Assembly: GCF_900113805.1 (NCBI RefSeq)
Contig: NZ_FOQT01000005.1
Coordinates: forward strand, 186,001 to 250,000
Length of the DNA stretch: 64,000 bases
Direction of reading: 5' to 3'
Source: Halpernia frigidisoli
Lineage (GTDB): Bacteria; Bacteroidota; Bacteroidia; Flavobacteriales; Weeksellaceae
Shown: in pieces, positions 35,201 to 42,870 of the stretch
Position numbering within the stretch: the first letter of the stretch is position 1
Layout of the letters: each line of letters begins with the position of its first letter
Translations under genes and position numbers: made by a program
The notes under the pieces: model-generated
Told to the model about the DNA's origin: nothing
Seen by the model: only the letters and a program-made list of their open reading frames with translations
Databases searched by the model: none

Positions 35201-35460
35201 CTTTCGCAGGTTTAACAACTTTGGCAGTGTCTGATACAACATCTGCTAAAATGGGTGTGAATGCTTTCGCTTCCGGTAAAAAAATATACATCACGGAAGT
35301 AAAATCTTCTACTGAAGTAAAAGTTTACGGGATGAATGGAAGCCTATTAAAAACAATAAATGTTAATCAAGAATCCAATTTTGATTTTACAACTGGACTT
35401 TATATTATAACTTTAAAATCTAAAGACGGAATTAAATCTGTAAAAGTTTTAGTTAAATAA
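32248..35460 (+). CDS. large multidomain pectin methylesterase (CE8) with T9SS sorting domain
   Basis: A 1070-residue surface or secreted CE8. Domain order: signal peptide 1-21, beta-sandwich module (about 24-205, VWDFGG... FFRILRKA) resembling the stand-alone protein at 8644, two or three repeated beta domains (about 208-590, including transthyretin-like VSGTVNLSQAPG and NVTGNVTGLG), CE8 beta-helix (about 595-990) with GNYEEM (about 624), QDVFFGG (about 797), DYIFGG (about 820) and YFGRPW (about 888), then a T9SS domain (about 1004-1070) ending KVLVK. It is second in an operon with PL1; demethylation would feed the lyase. About three times the length of the CE8 at 5198. Confidence 0.88.
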   Translation: MIKKLFFLCCVILLSNNLLKAQKTDVWDFGGAVLDTSLYNNQLTVDAINAFYPGVTAGTVGPTVPSTTVLTLTPGVLTFKTGGNDRLYTTNTAITRYGTSVRTTDPNYTGGYYCNGAAALSNGTRIFTMTLNEDDQVTFVASAESTGNTLIVTNSVSGQNESIPIAAVNTATLAKFQAKQAGDYSIYCSLAGKGDFFRILRKAATYTTVSGTVNLSQAPGIAANYGISFTNAAGKTWSSTINSDGTYSVKVPQGFSYTASLTNANGYIITSGKTLDLTAVTDATFNQGISVLKVILFNVTGNVTGLGTAISNLSLTYTPDASTNSIYVPQPTVNKTNSTYSVQLEPSKQYTITALGVNDYQVAPLTITIPSSDTSADLTFTAKQKYNITVTAPELNATQLAALNLTFTNVNETGYVYNFSGINGISLRNSTYAVTSGGLDAYPLQQDLTSYLTVNNGDSSKVLKFIPVTNWSFDDKVITNATPNYKGMSFTGNVANEIAKGHLIGQAGSTITVPMKPGDKMKVSYYYSANFSINGGAAVTSTSGSTSNVESVDYTYPGTSAGNVVINVAGQTYFTEISTTPIVAYSPTITVGSGKNYSTINDALTAVSRMVRDNTQRVTIAIDPGNYEEMIVVNSPNVTLKNASATPSIALNNKGLGIDANAVRITSYYGYGYNYLSQGTDNKYNASVLAVNKANGFTNYTNVSGTTNNSFWNATAVINANNFIAEDIIFENSYNQYISQKESQDVLVLADGNKGVRPTTANDLGVQSKTFTERAAALGVPNNIDKVFLKNCRLVGRQDVFFGGTNARVAVYKGVMMGAVDYIFGGMDVVFYQSAFAMNVSEASSDQSYLTAPQQTSGRGYLLYECKVTSAIPLVETASATRAKPGYFGRPWAPNTGEAVMYKTTVETSDAAGFAGQSLISPAGWLNTLAGTSDRIYEFGTIEQSNVNNSANRVSWSKVLTTPFLTDGTEITTFNFTKGNDNWDPFAGLTTLAVSDTTSAKMGVNAFASGKKIYITEVKSSTEVKVYGMNGSLLKTINVNQESNFDFTTGLYIITLKSKDGIKSVKVLVK

Positions 35461-35480
35461 ACCTTCAAAATAATTCAAAT

Positions 35481-35516
35481 AAAAAGCAGTAAATCGAAAG
35501 GTTTGCTGCTTTTTTT
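35481..35516 (+). terminator. terminator after CE8
   Basis: Stem AAAAAGCAGTAAA / TTTGCTGCTTTTT (one T-G wobble) with an 8-nt loop and a T run, 20 nt after the CE8 stop. It closes the pectin locus. Confidence 0.75.
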
Positions 35517-35610
35517 ATTATTTTAAATTAAATGTAAAATTAAAGCAGAATTTTACCTAAAATATTAAGATCAAATTACATTCAATTTTTTGTAAATAAT
35601 AAGGAATTTT

Positions 35611-35644
35611 AAGCAAAAAAAAAACCTTGCAAATTGCAAGGTTT
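35611..35644 (-). terminator. terminator after the tRNA cluster
   Basis: AAACCTTGC...GCAAGGTTT hairpin directly after tRNA-Arg, followed on the minus strand by a run of ten T. Confidence 0.75.
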
Positions 35645-35647
35645 ATG

Positions 35648-35721
35648 TGAGCGCGACAGGATTCGAACCTGTGACCGTCTGCTTAGAAGGCAGATGCTCT
35701 ATCCAGCTGAGCTACGCACCC
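35648..35721 (-). tRNA. tRNA-Arg (TCT)
   Basis: A 74-nt cloverleaf. Acceptor GGGTGCG / CGCGCTC with two G-T pairs, D-stem GCTC/GAGC, anticodon stem TCTGC/GCAGA with loop CTTCTAA (anticodon TCT), T-loop TTCGAAT. CCA is not encoded. Last of three tRNAs in one minus-strand cluster. Confidence 0.93.
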
Positions 35722-35798
35722 ATTACCAATTAAAAATACTTAGTGGAAATTAAAAATTTCTAAAAAGTACCGATAATTAAGTTGGGAATTTTAAAAAG

Positions 35799-35873
35799 TC
35801 GGGGCGGCAGGATTCGAACCTGCGACCTCCTGGTCCCAAACCAGGCGCGATGACCGGACTACGCTACGCCCCG
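35799..35873 (-). tRNA. tRNA-Pro (TGG)
   Basis: A 75-nt cloverleaf. Acceptor CGGGGCG / CGCCCCG, anticodon stem CCTGG/CCAGG with loop TTTGGGA (anticodon TGG), T-loop TTCGAAT. CCA is not encoded. 77 nt upstream of tRNA-Arg. Confidence 0.94.
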
Positions 35874-35894
35874 AAAAGTTTTTTTTGAAAGTTG

Positions 35895-35981
35895 CGGAGA
35901 GTAAGGGATTCGAACCCTTGGTACAGTTTCCCGCACGCTTGTTTAGCAAACAAGTCCTTTCGGCCACTCAGGCAACTCTCC
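35895..35981 (-). tRNA. tRNA-Ser (GCT)
   Basis: An 87-nt tRNA with a long variable arm, as expected for Ser. Acceptor GGAGAGT / ACTCTCC, anticodon stem CTTGT/ACAAG with loop TTGCTAA (anticodon GCT), T-loop TTCGAAT, discriminator G. 21 nt upstream of tRNA-Pro. Confidence 0.93.
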
Positions 35982-36112
35982 TTTGCAATATTTTTAAGAG
36001 CTTCTGTTCTGTAATTGCGAGTGCAAATATAAAATAGTTTTAAGTAGTAACCAAAAAAAATTCTAAATAAATTAGTATTTTTGAACAATAAAATCAAAAA
36101 CAAAAATCTTCA

Positions 36113-37114
36113 ATGCGTAAATCATTATATATCATTAGTTTAGGAATTTCCCTGCTATCATGCGAAACTCAAAATAAAGTTGTTCAGACTGTAAAGCCAA
36201 AACCAACGCCCCAAAAACAGGTACAACCACCTAAAATAGTAAAACCACCTGTCGAAACTGAAAGGGGAGAATATTTTACTGTTAATCTGGCAGATGCCGC
36301 AAAAAATGACAATACAATAAGCTTTGGGTCTATTGTATCTGCAAAACCAGCCCAATACAACGTTGTTAAAACATACTTTCCAGCTTTAGCGCAGAATTTT
36401 AGACAGAAATATTTAGTACTTCATTATACCGCCTTAGATGATGAAAAATCTATTCGGGTTTTAACCGAGCAAACTGTCAGTGCGCATTATTTGGTAAACG
36501 ATCTGGATGATAAAGAAATCTACCAGTTGGTAGATGAAAATAAACGTGCCTATCACGCCGGAATCAGCGCCTGGCGCAAGGATAAAAACTTAAATGACAA
36601 TTCCATCGGTATAGAAATCGTGAACATGGGATTTACCTCAGATGCGACGGGTAAAAAAGTTTTCGTCCCTTTTCCTGAGTATCAATTTAAAAAAGTGGCA
36701 GCTTTAGCAAAAAATATTGCTACGCGCTATATGATTCCGCCAACCAATATTTTAGGCCATTCTGATATTGCGCCGGGAAGAAAACAAGATCCAGGTCCGA
36801 ATTTTCCGTGGGAAAGACTTTACAAAGAATACCAATTGGGAATGTGGTACGATGATGCGGTAAAACAAGCTTTTTACGATCTTGCAGTGAGTACGGATTT
36901 TCAGTCTCAAGTTATTACAAGCCCTTTTATATTTAAAGTTCAAACGATGCTGCAGGGATTTGGATACGATGTTCAACCTTCCGGAACGATGGATGATGCT
37001 ACAAAAAAAACAATCGAAACCTTTCAGTATCATTTTCGTCCAGCAAATTATGACGGTATTTTAGATCCTGAAACTTATGCGATTTTACAGGCATTAGTTC
37101 AGAAATATCCATAG
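36113..37114 (+). CDS. N-acetylmuramoyl-L-alanine amidase (AmiD-like), lipoprotein
   Basis: Peptidoglycan amidase cutting the bond between N-acetylmuramic acid and L-Ala. The 333-residue product has a lipobox (LGISLLSCETQ), a Pro/Lys-rich linker, an Amidase_2 domain (about 100-250) with zinc ligands in VLHYTA, SAHYLV...YHAG and GHSDIAPGRKQDPG, and a C-terminal peptidoglycan-binding domain (about 270-333, VQTMLQGFGYDV...DPETYAILQ). This matches AmiD, an outer-membrane-anchored amidase used in wall recycling. Stands alone between the tRNAs and a terminator. Confidence 0.92.
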   Translation: MRKSLYIISLGISLLSCETQNKVVQTVKPKPTPQKQVQPPKIVKPPVETERGEYFTVNLADAAKNDNTISFGSIVSAKPAQYNVVKTYFPALAQNFRQKYLVLHYTALDDEKSIRVLTEQTVSAHYLVNDLDDKEIYQLVDENKRAYHAGISAWRKDKNLNDNSIGIEIVNMGFTSDATGKKVFVPFPEYQFKKVAALAKNIATRYMIPPTNILGHSDIAPGRKQDPGPNFPWERLYKEYQLGMWYDDAVKQAFYDLAVSTDFQSQVITSPFIFKVQTMLQGFGYDVQPSGTMDDATKKTIETFQYHFRPANYDGILDPETYAILQALVQKYP

Positions 37115-37129
37115 ATTTTTTCAAATTTT

Positions 37130-37182
37130 AAAAGTTCAAAAAATGATTAAAACCTATTTTTTGATCATTTTGGAACTTTTTT
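37130..37182. terminator. bidirectional terminator
   Basis: AAAAGTTC-AAAAAATGAT pairs with ATCATTTTG-GAACTTTT around a ~17-nt loop, between the convergent amidase and glycosyltransferase genes. T-rich on both strands. Confidence 0.75.
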
Positions 37183-37205
37183 ATTTTAAATCTATTTTAA
37201 TGAAG

Positions 37206-38207
37206 TTATTGTTTATAATAATGCGTTGGAAAAGCATTTTCCGGCTTTTGGCGTAAAATATTAAGCAAAAACCAAGATTTTAAAAAACCAAAACCATAAG
37301 AAAACAGTTGAATATAACTGGAAATTACGGCAAGCGAAGCAATACTTACATTTCTTGTTTTTAATAAAGCGTGAAGAAAAATAATTAAGGTGTAAAGGCC
37401 ATAAAGTGCTAATAAAAAACCGTTTTGCCACATAAAATAATTTAAAATTCCCATTAAATACCCAAGCAGAAAAAGTGATGGAAATGCAAATGTTAGTTTG
37501 GTGTATTTTGGATGGCGCTGATTTAAAATTGGTCGCGCTACACCAAACTGATAAACCTGTTTTGAAAACCTGCCAAAATCAGTTCGCCGTTTGTGATAAA
37601 CGCCAATATTATCAAAAAATCTGGTAGTGAAATTATTTTCCCATAAAGTCATTGATAAATCCGGATCCTCACCTACGCGCAAATCTGAAAAACCGCCAAC
37701 TTCTAAAAAAGCAGTTTTCCGAACGCCCATATTAAAACTTCTCGGCTGGAATTTCGTCACTGATTTTGCACTTCCACGAATTCCACCAGTTGTGAAAACC
37801 GAAGTCATGGAATATGAAATCGCTTTTTGAATTAAATTAAAACCTTTATGCGCTTTATCCGCCCCACCAAAAGCATCGCAGGAATTTTCTGCAATATTTT
37901 TTTTAATATTTTTTATGTACTCCTTCTCAACGATCACATCAGAATCCACAAAAACCAACCAATCATTTTTGGCTCTTTTTGCACCATAATTTCTTGATAA
38001 ACCAGGACCAGAATTCGGTTTGCGGAAAAACTGAATATTTAGACTTTCAGAAAATAATTCGATAGTGTGACGCAAATCTATTTTAGAACCATCATCAACC
38101 AAAATGATTTCAAAATCTTTATCCGTTTGCAAAAGCAATGACGAAAGCAACTCAAAGAGTTCGTCTTTGCGGTTGTAGATGGCGATTATTATTGAGATTG
38201 AGTTCAA
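37206..38207 (-). CDS. family 2 glycosyltransferase, membrane-associated
   Basis: A 333-residue GT-A fold glycosyltransferase. N-terminal SIIIAIYNRKDEL, nucleotide-binding VDDGS (about 37), DSD metal motif in LVFVDSDV (about 86-92), acidic GEDPDLSM (about 182) and a degenerate acceptor motif around RRTDFGRFSKQVYQFG. The C-terminal third has two or three predicted membrane helices. Substrate unknown; cell-surface glycan synthesis is the usual role. Convergent with the amidase. Confidence 0.88.
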   Translation of the reverse strand: MNSISIIIAIYNRKDELFELLSSLLLQTDKDFEIILVDDGSKIDLRHTIELFSESLNIQFFRKPNSGPGLSRNYGAKRAKNDWLVFVDSDVIVEKEYIKNIKKNIAENSCDAFGGADKAHKGFNLIQKAISYSMTSVFTTGGIRGSAKSVTKFQPRSFNMGVRKTAFLEVGGFSDLRVGEDPDLSMTLWENNFTTRFFDNIGVYHKRRTDFGRFSKQVYQFGVARPILNQRHPKYTKLTFAFPSLFLLGYLMGILNYFMWQNGFLLALYGLYTLIIFLHALLKTRNVSIASLAVISSYIQLFSYGFGFLKSWFLLNILRQKPENAFPTHYYKQ

Positions 38208-38267
38208 TATAACAATTTAGAAATGTAACAGTTTAACAATGATAAAATATTAGAAGATCACAAATAT

Positions 38268-39455
38268 TTATTCTGTTTCCGATTCTGTTTCATTCTCATT
38301 ATTCAACTTATGAATTTTCTTCGTCCCTTCATACATTTCGTATTGCAAAAAGCGGCATTCTAATTTTCCATTAAATAATTTTATTTTTCTGGAAGGTCTT
38401 AAGTGTACTTTTTTGACGCCTTCATAATCTGAAGAAATCATCCAGGCCAAAGTATTCGGGTAATTTTTCTTAAAAGTATCGCCTATTTTGGTGTAAAAAT
38501 CTTCGTCAGAAATTTCAATCCTTTCATCATAAGGCGGATTAAAAACCATTAACAAAGGAAATAATTCTTTTTTACTATCGAAAAAGTTTTGCTTTCTAAC
38601 CTCGATAACTTCTTCCAATTCAGCGGCAGCAATATTTTCTTCGGCGGCATCAAGCATGAAATTATCAATATCATAACCGATAATTTTCCCGGTAAATTCT
38701 TTAATTCTTTTAATGCGGTTTTCTTTGATTGTTGAAAATAATTCTGCGTCATAATTTGGCCAGTTTTGGAAACCAAATTCTTTACGGAAAATCTGCGCCG
38801 GCAAATCCATCGCGATCATTGCGGCTTCAATTAGCAAAGTTCCGGAACCACACATTGGATCCAGAAAATTTCCTTTTCCGTCCCAATTGGCAAGATGCAA
38901 CATTCCGGAAGCGAGAACTTCATTGATCGGCGCTTCACCTTGGGTTTTTCTATAACCTCTTTTAAATAAAGGATCGCCAGAAGAATCCAAAGAAATCGTC
39001 ACCAATTCCCGGTCGATATGCAGATGAATTTTTATTTCTGGATTTTTAGAATCAACATTTGGACGTGTGTTGAATTTAAATTTAAAATAATCAACAATCG
39101 CATCCTTCATTTTTTGAACCATAAATTGCGAGTGCGTAAAACGGTCAGAATAAATGGTTGAATCTATGGCAAAACTTTGATCAACGCGCAAATAATCTTC
39201 CCACGGAAAATCAAATATTTTGTCGTAAAACCGGTTTTCATCCCAGGTTTTAAAAGTCATAATTGGCACTAAAATCTTTAAAGCCGTTCTACAACTGTAA
39301 TTAATTTTATAAAGAAAACCCAGATCGCCTTCGCAATTAACGGCGCGGTTTTTCACTTCTACGTTTTGTCCGCCCAGTTTTCTTAATTCTTCTGCTAAAA
39401 TTTCTTCTAGTCCGAAAAAGGTTTTGATCTGTATTTTTAAATTGTCTGAATCCAT
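38268..39455 (-). CDS. 23S rRNA (guanine-N2) methyltransferase, RlmL-like (THUMP + methyltransferase)
   Basis: RNA N2-guanine methyltransferase of the RlmL/TrmN group. I chose the ATG at 39455 (MDSDNLKIQIKTFFGLEEIL), since the extension to 39500 is encoded by a dispersed repeat. Order: N-terminal ferredoxin-like and THUMP domains (about 1-160), then a Rossmann methyltransferase with FLDPMCGSGTLLIEAAMIA (about 198) and catalytic NPPYDERIE (about 322). About 395 residues, so only the RlmL half and not the RlmKL fusion. A C-terminal Asn/Glu-rich tail is seen. Confidence 0.88.
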   Translation of the reverse strand: MDSDNLKIQIKTFFGLEEILAEELRKLGGQNVEVKNRAVNCEGDLGFLYKINYSCRTALKILVPIMTFKTWDENRFYDKIFDFPWEDYLRVDQSFAIDSTIYSDRFTHSQFMVQKMKDAIVDYFKFKFNTRPNVDSKNPEIKIHLHIDRELVTISLDSSGDPLFKRGYRKTQGEAPINEVLASGMLHLANWDGKGNFLDPMCGSGTLLIEAAMIAMDLPAQIFRKEFGFQNWPNYDAELFSTIKENRIKRIKEFTGKIIGYDIDNFMLDAAEENIAAAELEEVIEVRKQNFFDSKKELFPLLMVFNPPYDERIEISDEDFYTKIGDTFKKNYPNTLAWMISSDYEGVKKVHLRPSRKIKLFNGKLECRFLQYEMYEGTKKIHKLNNENETESETE

Positions 39456-39460
39456 TTTAA

Positions 39461-39486
39461 GTTGTTGGTTGATAGTTGTCAGTTGT
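39461..39486. repeat. GTTGTCAGTTG-type dispersed repeat
   Basis: GTTGTTGGTTGATAGTTG followed by TCAGTTG, just upstream of the rlmL-like start. It is inverted relative to the copy at 39645-39692, so the two flank the divergent promoter region. Confidence 0.6.
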
Positions 39487-39644
39487 TTGCTTTCAATCAC
39501 TAGTTTTTATTTATAAAAACTTTGATTTCAAGTAATAACTTACGTTTTGATCGTATTTCTGCAAATTTAGTTAATTTTAATTCGTGATTTTTTTTAGTTT
39601 TTTAAAAAGATGAAAATTTAAAAATTATTATCATCGAAAAACTT

Positions 39645-39692
39645 ACAACCGACAACTGACAACTATCAACTAAAAAAGAACAACTATCAACC
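39645..39692. repeat. GTTGTCAGTTG-type dispersed repeat (inverted copy)
   Basis: ACAACCGACAACTGACAAC, then ACAACTATCAACC further on. It is the reverse complement of the element at 39461. The 39501-39712 gap otherwise holds AT-rich DNA with no ORF that I can support. Confidence 0.6.
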
Positions 39693-39712
39693 AAAAAACT
39701 TATTTTTGCCGA

Positions 39713-40441
39713 ATGGAATGGTTTGAAACTTGGTTTAACACGCCGTATTATCACATACTTTACAAAGACCGGGATTACGAAGAAGGTGAACGTTTTTTAG
39801 AAAAACTTGTTGAATCATTAAATCTAAAACCAAAAGCAAAAATTATTGATTTAGCCTGCGGAAAAGGCCGACATTCGGTTTTTTTAAATAAAATTGGATT
39901 TCATGTTTTAGGTTTAGATCTTTCGGAGAAAAGTATCTTATTTGATAAAAAGTATGAAAATCCTGATCTTCATTTTGCCGTTCATGATATCAGAAATGAG
40001 ATTGAAAGCGAAAAAGTAAATGCTGTTTTTAATTTATTTACCAGTTTTGGTTATTTTAAAACAGATGAAGAAGATCAAAAAGTTTTCACATCAGTTTCTA
40101 ATATATTGGAAAAAAACGGACTTTTCGTTCTTGATTTTTTGAATGCTGAATACGTAAAAAATCACATAGAATATCAATCTACGATAAGAAAAGGTGAAAT
40201 TGACTTTCATATAAAGAAGACCATTGAAAATAATCATGTGATAAAAGAGATCACTTTTCATGATGACGGACAGGATTTTAAATTTGAAGAAAATGTAAAA
40301 TTGCTTGATTTAGAGGATATTAATAATTTTGCAAAAAACTCATATTTAAAACGTATTAAGATTTGGGGAGATTATCAGCTGAATGAATTTGACGTAAAAT
40401 CTTCTCCGAGATGTATTAATGTTTTTAAAAAAATAAAATAA
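39713..40441 (+). CDS. class I SAM-dependent methyltransferase
   Basis: A 242-residue methyltransferase. Motif I is IIDLACGKGRHSVFL (about 43-57), followed by LGLDLSEKSI (motif II acidic loop) and FNLFTSFGYF (motif IV region). Domain order fits Methyltransf_25-type small-molecule enzymes; the substrate cannot be predicted. It is followed after 2 nt by the ZIP transporter, so the two probably form an operon. No signal peptide. Confidence 0.85.
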   Translation: MEWFETWFNTPYYHILYKDRDYEEGERFLEKLVESLNLKPKAKIIDLACGKGRHSVFLNKIGFHVLGLDLSEKSILFDKKYENPDLHFAVHDIRNEIESEKVNAVFNLFTSFGYFKTDEEDQKVFTSVSNILEKNGLFVLDFLNAEYVKNHIEYQSTIRKGEIDFHIKKTIENNHVIKEITFHDDGQDFKFEENVKLLDLEDINNFAKNSYLKRIKIWGDYQLNEFDVKSSPRCINVFKKIK

Positions 40442-40443
40442 AT

Positions 40444-41145
40444 ATGGTTCAGTTTTTTATATTTATCTTATTGATTTTAAGTGTTGTAGCGGGAATTATT
40501 TTAGGTAAATATTTTGGCAAACAAGAAAAATTTGCAAAAAATCTTTTGATTTTAAGTGCTGGTTTTCTGATCACTATTTGTTTGACGGATGTTTTTCCGG
40601 AAGTTTATTCTTCAGAAAATCATTTGATTGGTTTGTGGATTATTGGCGGTGTTTTGGTGCAAATGATTCTTGAAAGTATGACGAAAGGCTTTGAACACGG
40701 GCACTTTCACAGTCATTCTGAGAAAGCAATTTTACCAATTGCTTTGATGATCGGCTTATTTTTCCATGCATTTTTGGAAGGAATTCCACTGGCTTCAGAA
40801 ACTGAAATTTTCTCGCCTTATTTAATGGGAATTTTATTTCACAATCTTCCGATTTCATTTGTTCTCGGTGCTTTTTTAATAAAAGGTCGTAAAACTTTTA
40901 CAGCAAAATCGTGGTTGATTATTTCAATTTTTGCGCTTGCTTCGCCGGTTGGACTATTTTTGGGCCATTATTTTAATCCAGATCTCAAAATATATTTTCT
41001 AGCGGTTGTTGGCGGTATTTTCCTTCACATTGCTTCGGTCATCATTTTTGAAAGCAGCAATAATCACAATATTGACTGGAAAAAAATTGGACTTGTCATT
41101 CTTGGCGTTTTACTGGCTTTAAGCGGGCATTTGTTGCATGGGTAA
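40444..41145 (+). CDS. ZIP-family divalent metal transporter
   Basis: A 233-residue inner-membrane protein with about eight predicted helices. A His-rich segment GHFHSHSE (about 84-91) precedes the ZIP metal-site helices FHAFLEGIPLASE (about 108-120) and FHNLPISFVLGAFL (about 130-143); HIASVIIFE lies near the end. The family moves Zn, Fe or Mn into the cytosol. Two nt after the methyltransferase gene. Metal specificity is not known. Confidence 0.88.
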   Translation: MVQFFIFILLILSVVAGIILGKYFGKQEKFAKNLLILSAGFLITICLTDVFPEVYSSENHLIGLWIIGGVLVQMILESMTKGFEHGHFHSHSEKAILPIALMIGLFFHAFLEGIPLASETEIFSPYLMGILFHNLPISFVLGAFLIKGRKTFTAKSWLIISIFALASPVGLFLGHYFNPDLKIYFLAVVGGIFLHIASVIIFESSNNHNIDWKKIGLVILGVLLALSGHLLHG

Positions 41146-41150
41146 TATTG

Positions 41151-41206
41151 GTTGGTGGTTGATAGTTGTCAGTTGTCGGTTTTCAGTTTTCAGTTGATAG
41201 TTGTCT
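41151..41206. repeat. GTTGTCAGTTG-type dispersed repeat
   Basis: GGTTGATAGTTGTCAGTTG, then TCGG and TTTTCAG copies and GTTGATAGTTGTC, right after the ZIP stop codon. The 310-nt gap 41146-41455 holds this repeat, a Flavo-1-like element and a terminator. Confidence 0.6.
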
Positions 41207-41273
41207 GCTAATAAACAGATACAAATTATATTTCTATTATTAAATAACTTGCTTATTATAAAATATCTTTCGC

Positions 41274-41404
41274 AAAAGGGATAGAAGCGGCATCCTTTTT
41301 TTGTTGCGGGAAATGTTCTAATTTAAAAACTAAGCTTCGGCAAAAAAAGATATAGCGGACAGCCCGACCCGAGCGGCTGGAAAAGCGTCGGCGAGGGATT
41401 TGCC
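41274..41404 (+). ncRNA. Flavo-1-like RNA/DNA element, copy 3 (candidate)
   Basis: AGGGATAGAAGCGGCATCC, then a T run, a ~45-nt loop, and CAAAAAAAGATATAGCGG followed by ACAGCCCGACC. The helix ATC-C-TTTTTTTG / CAAAAAAA-GAT keeps the bulged C of the other copies. Resembles the Flavo-1 motif of Flavobacteria as I remember it; function unknown. Confidence 0.5.
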
Positions 41405-41410
41405 AAAAAA

Positions 41411-41440
41411 AAAGACTTTCACTAATGCGAAAGTCTTTCT
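41411..41440. terminator. terminator after the FadL-like gene
   Basis: AAAGACTTTC / GAAAGTCTTT with an 8-nt loop and T-rich flanks on both strands, between the convergent ZIP and outer-membrane protein genes. Confidence 0.75.
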
Positions 41441-41455
41441 TTAAATAATATTGGG

Positions 41456-42850
41456 TTAAAATTTATAACCTAAAGTAATTGAAACATTATTTCTGTTGTT
41501 TTTAACCTCACTTACGGCATAATTGCTTGTTGGAAGTACAAAATTATCTGAGAAATAGTTAGAATTTACATTATTGTCGCCTTGTAAAAAAGGGCTATTG
41601 TACGTTGACTTAATGTTTTGATAAGCTGCATCTAGATAAATTGAGCCAAAATCATAACCAATTCCGCCTGCCAAAGTGGTTTTTTTGCCAACGATAAAAT
41701 TATCAAAAGATCTGTTAGACACAGAACCATCATTTTGGTAGGCAGCAATGTTTTGAGAATCAAACGGACTGCTTGAATAGCCATAACCGCCGCGCAGTCT
41801 AAATCCCATAATTCTATACTCTGCACCTACTTTCACCTCATTTAGATTTGAGTAATTATTGTCAAAATAATTATTTAATTCTGTTTCTGCAATGCCGTAA
41901 ACTTTATATTTCGGTTTTGTAAGCCCTAATGTATAGTCAACATTTAAAGAAAAATCTTTACTTGCTACAAAAGCAGCACTCACGGTTGCCTTTAAAGGAG
42001 AAGATAATCTTCTGTCTTCAGTAAACGTACCATCGTCCGGATTTGAATACTCTGTGTAAACCCTGTTGATTTGCCAAAAAGTTGGAGATTCAACTGAAGC
42101 GCCCAATCTGATCTGATCATTTACTTTACCAATAACGCCTAAACTTGCAGCAAATCCATTTGACTGCTCGGAAAAAGGTGTGTATTGTTTGTTAAAAATT
42201 TCAGTTTTATTGACGAATGTGTCTGTAAAAGCAGCAGTGTCATATTGCTCAATATCCGCGCTTTTGAAGTGCAGAGCTGCACCAAAATATAAATTATTAT
42301 TGTAATTGGCACCAACTGCAAAACTGCTTTTAGAAATATTTCCGTAGCGGTTGTATGCGTGTCCATTAAAATCTAAAGTTGTAGTTGCAGATGGAATGGC
42401 AAACCTAATATTTGTATTACCTCCCGACTCCGTATAATCTTCTACACTTTCAACAGTGTAGTTCACTGCAACGTTTACGAATTTCCATGGTGAATCACCT
42501 TCAAAACGTATCGTCCCAACTCCACCCGTTTGACCAAGATCTGTATTGTTTATTTTATACTTTGTTGATTGTCCATTAAAGTTTGTTGTGTTTTCACTGT
42601 TGTTAATTGACAATGTACCGTTAATACCGCTTGAGATAAAAACTCCAATTCCTGCTGGGTTTGTGTCTATAGTTGAGATATCTCCGCCTAAAGCTCCCAT
42701 TGAGCCTGCCATTCCCTGGAATTTTGCAGTACCTGAATTTGAGTTATTCGAATAAATATCAGATGTATTTCTAATCGTCGAAATATCCTGAGCACTGAGA
42801 AGAGAAAAACTTGCAGCGAGTGTTAGTATCGCTAAAGAATTTTTTATCAT
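41456..42850 (-). CDS. outer-membrane protein, FadL/OmpP1-like beta-barrel
   Basis: A 464-residue predicted beta-barrel with signal peptide (MIKNSLAILTLAASFSLLSAQ). The N-terminal plug-like segment SGTAKFQGMAGSMGALGGDISTIDTNPAGIGVF fits the OmpP1/FadL superfamily (often annotated as hemin receptor in Chryseobacterium). It ends in alternating hydrophobic residues with terminal Phe (ITLGYKF), the barrel signature. Likely imports or binds a hydrophobic ligand; PorV-type T9SS barrels are a related alternative. Second of two minus-strand genes, 20 nt after the Gly/Tyr-rich lipoprotein gene. Confidence 0.8.
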   Translation of the reverse strand: MIKNSLAILTLAASFSLLSAQDISTIRNTSDIYSNNSNSGTAKFQGMAGSMGALGGDISTIDTNPAGIGVFISSGINGTLSINNSENTTNFNGQSTKYKINNTDLGQTGGVGTIRFEGDSPWKFVNVAVNYTVESVEDYTESGGNTNIRFAIPSATTTLDFNGHAYNRYGNISKSSFAVGANYNNNLYFGAALHFKSADIEQYDTAAFTDTFVNKTEIFNKQYTPFSEQSNGFAASLGVIGKVNDQIRLGASVESPTFWQINRVYTEYSNPDDGTFTEDRRLSSPLKATVSAAFVASKDFSLNVDYTLGLTKPKYKVYGIAETELNNYFDNNYSNLNEVKVGAEYRIMGFRLRGGYGYSSSPFDSQNIAAYQNDGSVSNRSFDNFIVGKKTTLAGGIGYDFGSIYLDAAYQNIKSTYNSPFLQGDNNVNSNYFSDNFVLPTSNYAVSEVKNNRNNVSITLGYKF

Positions 42851-42870
42851 TTTTTATATTTTTTTTAATA

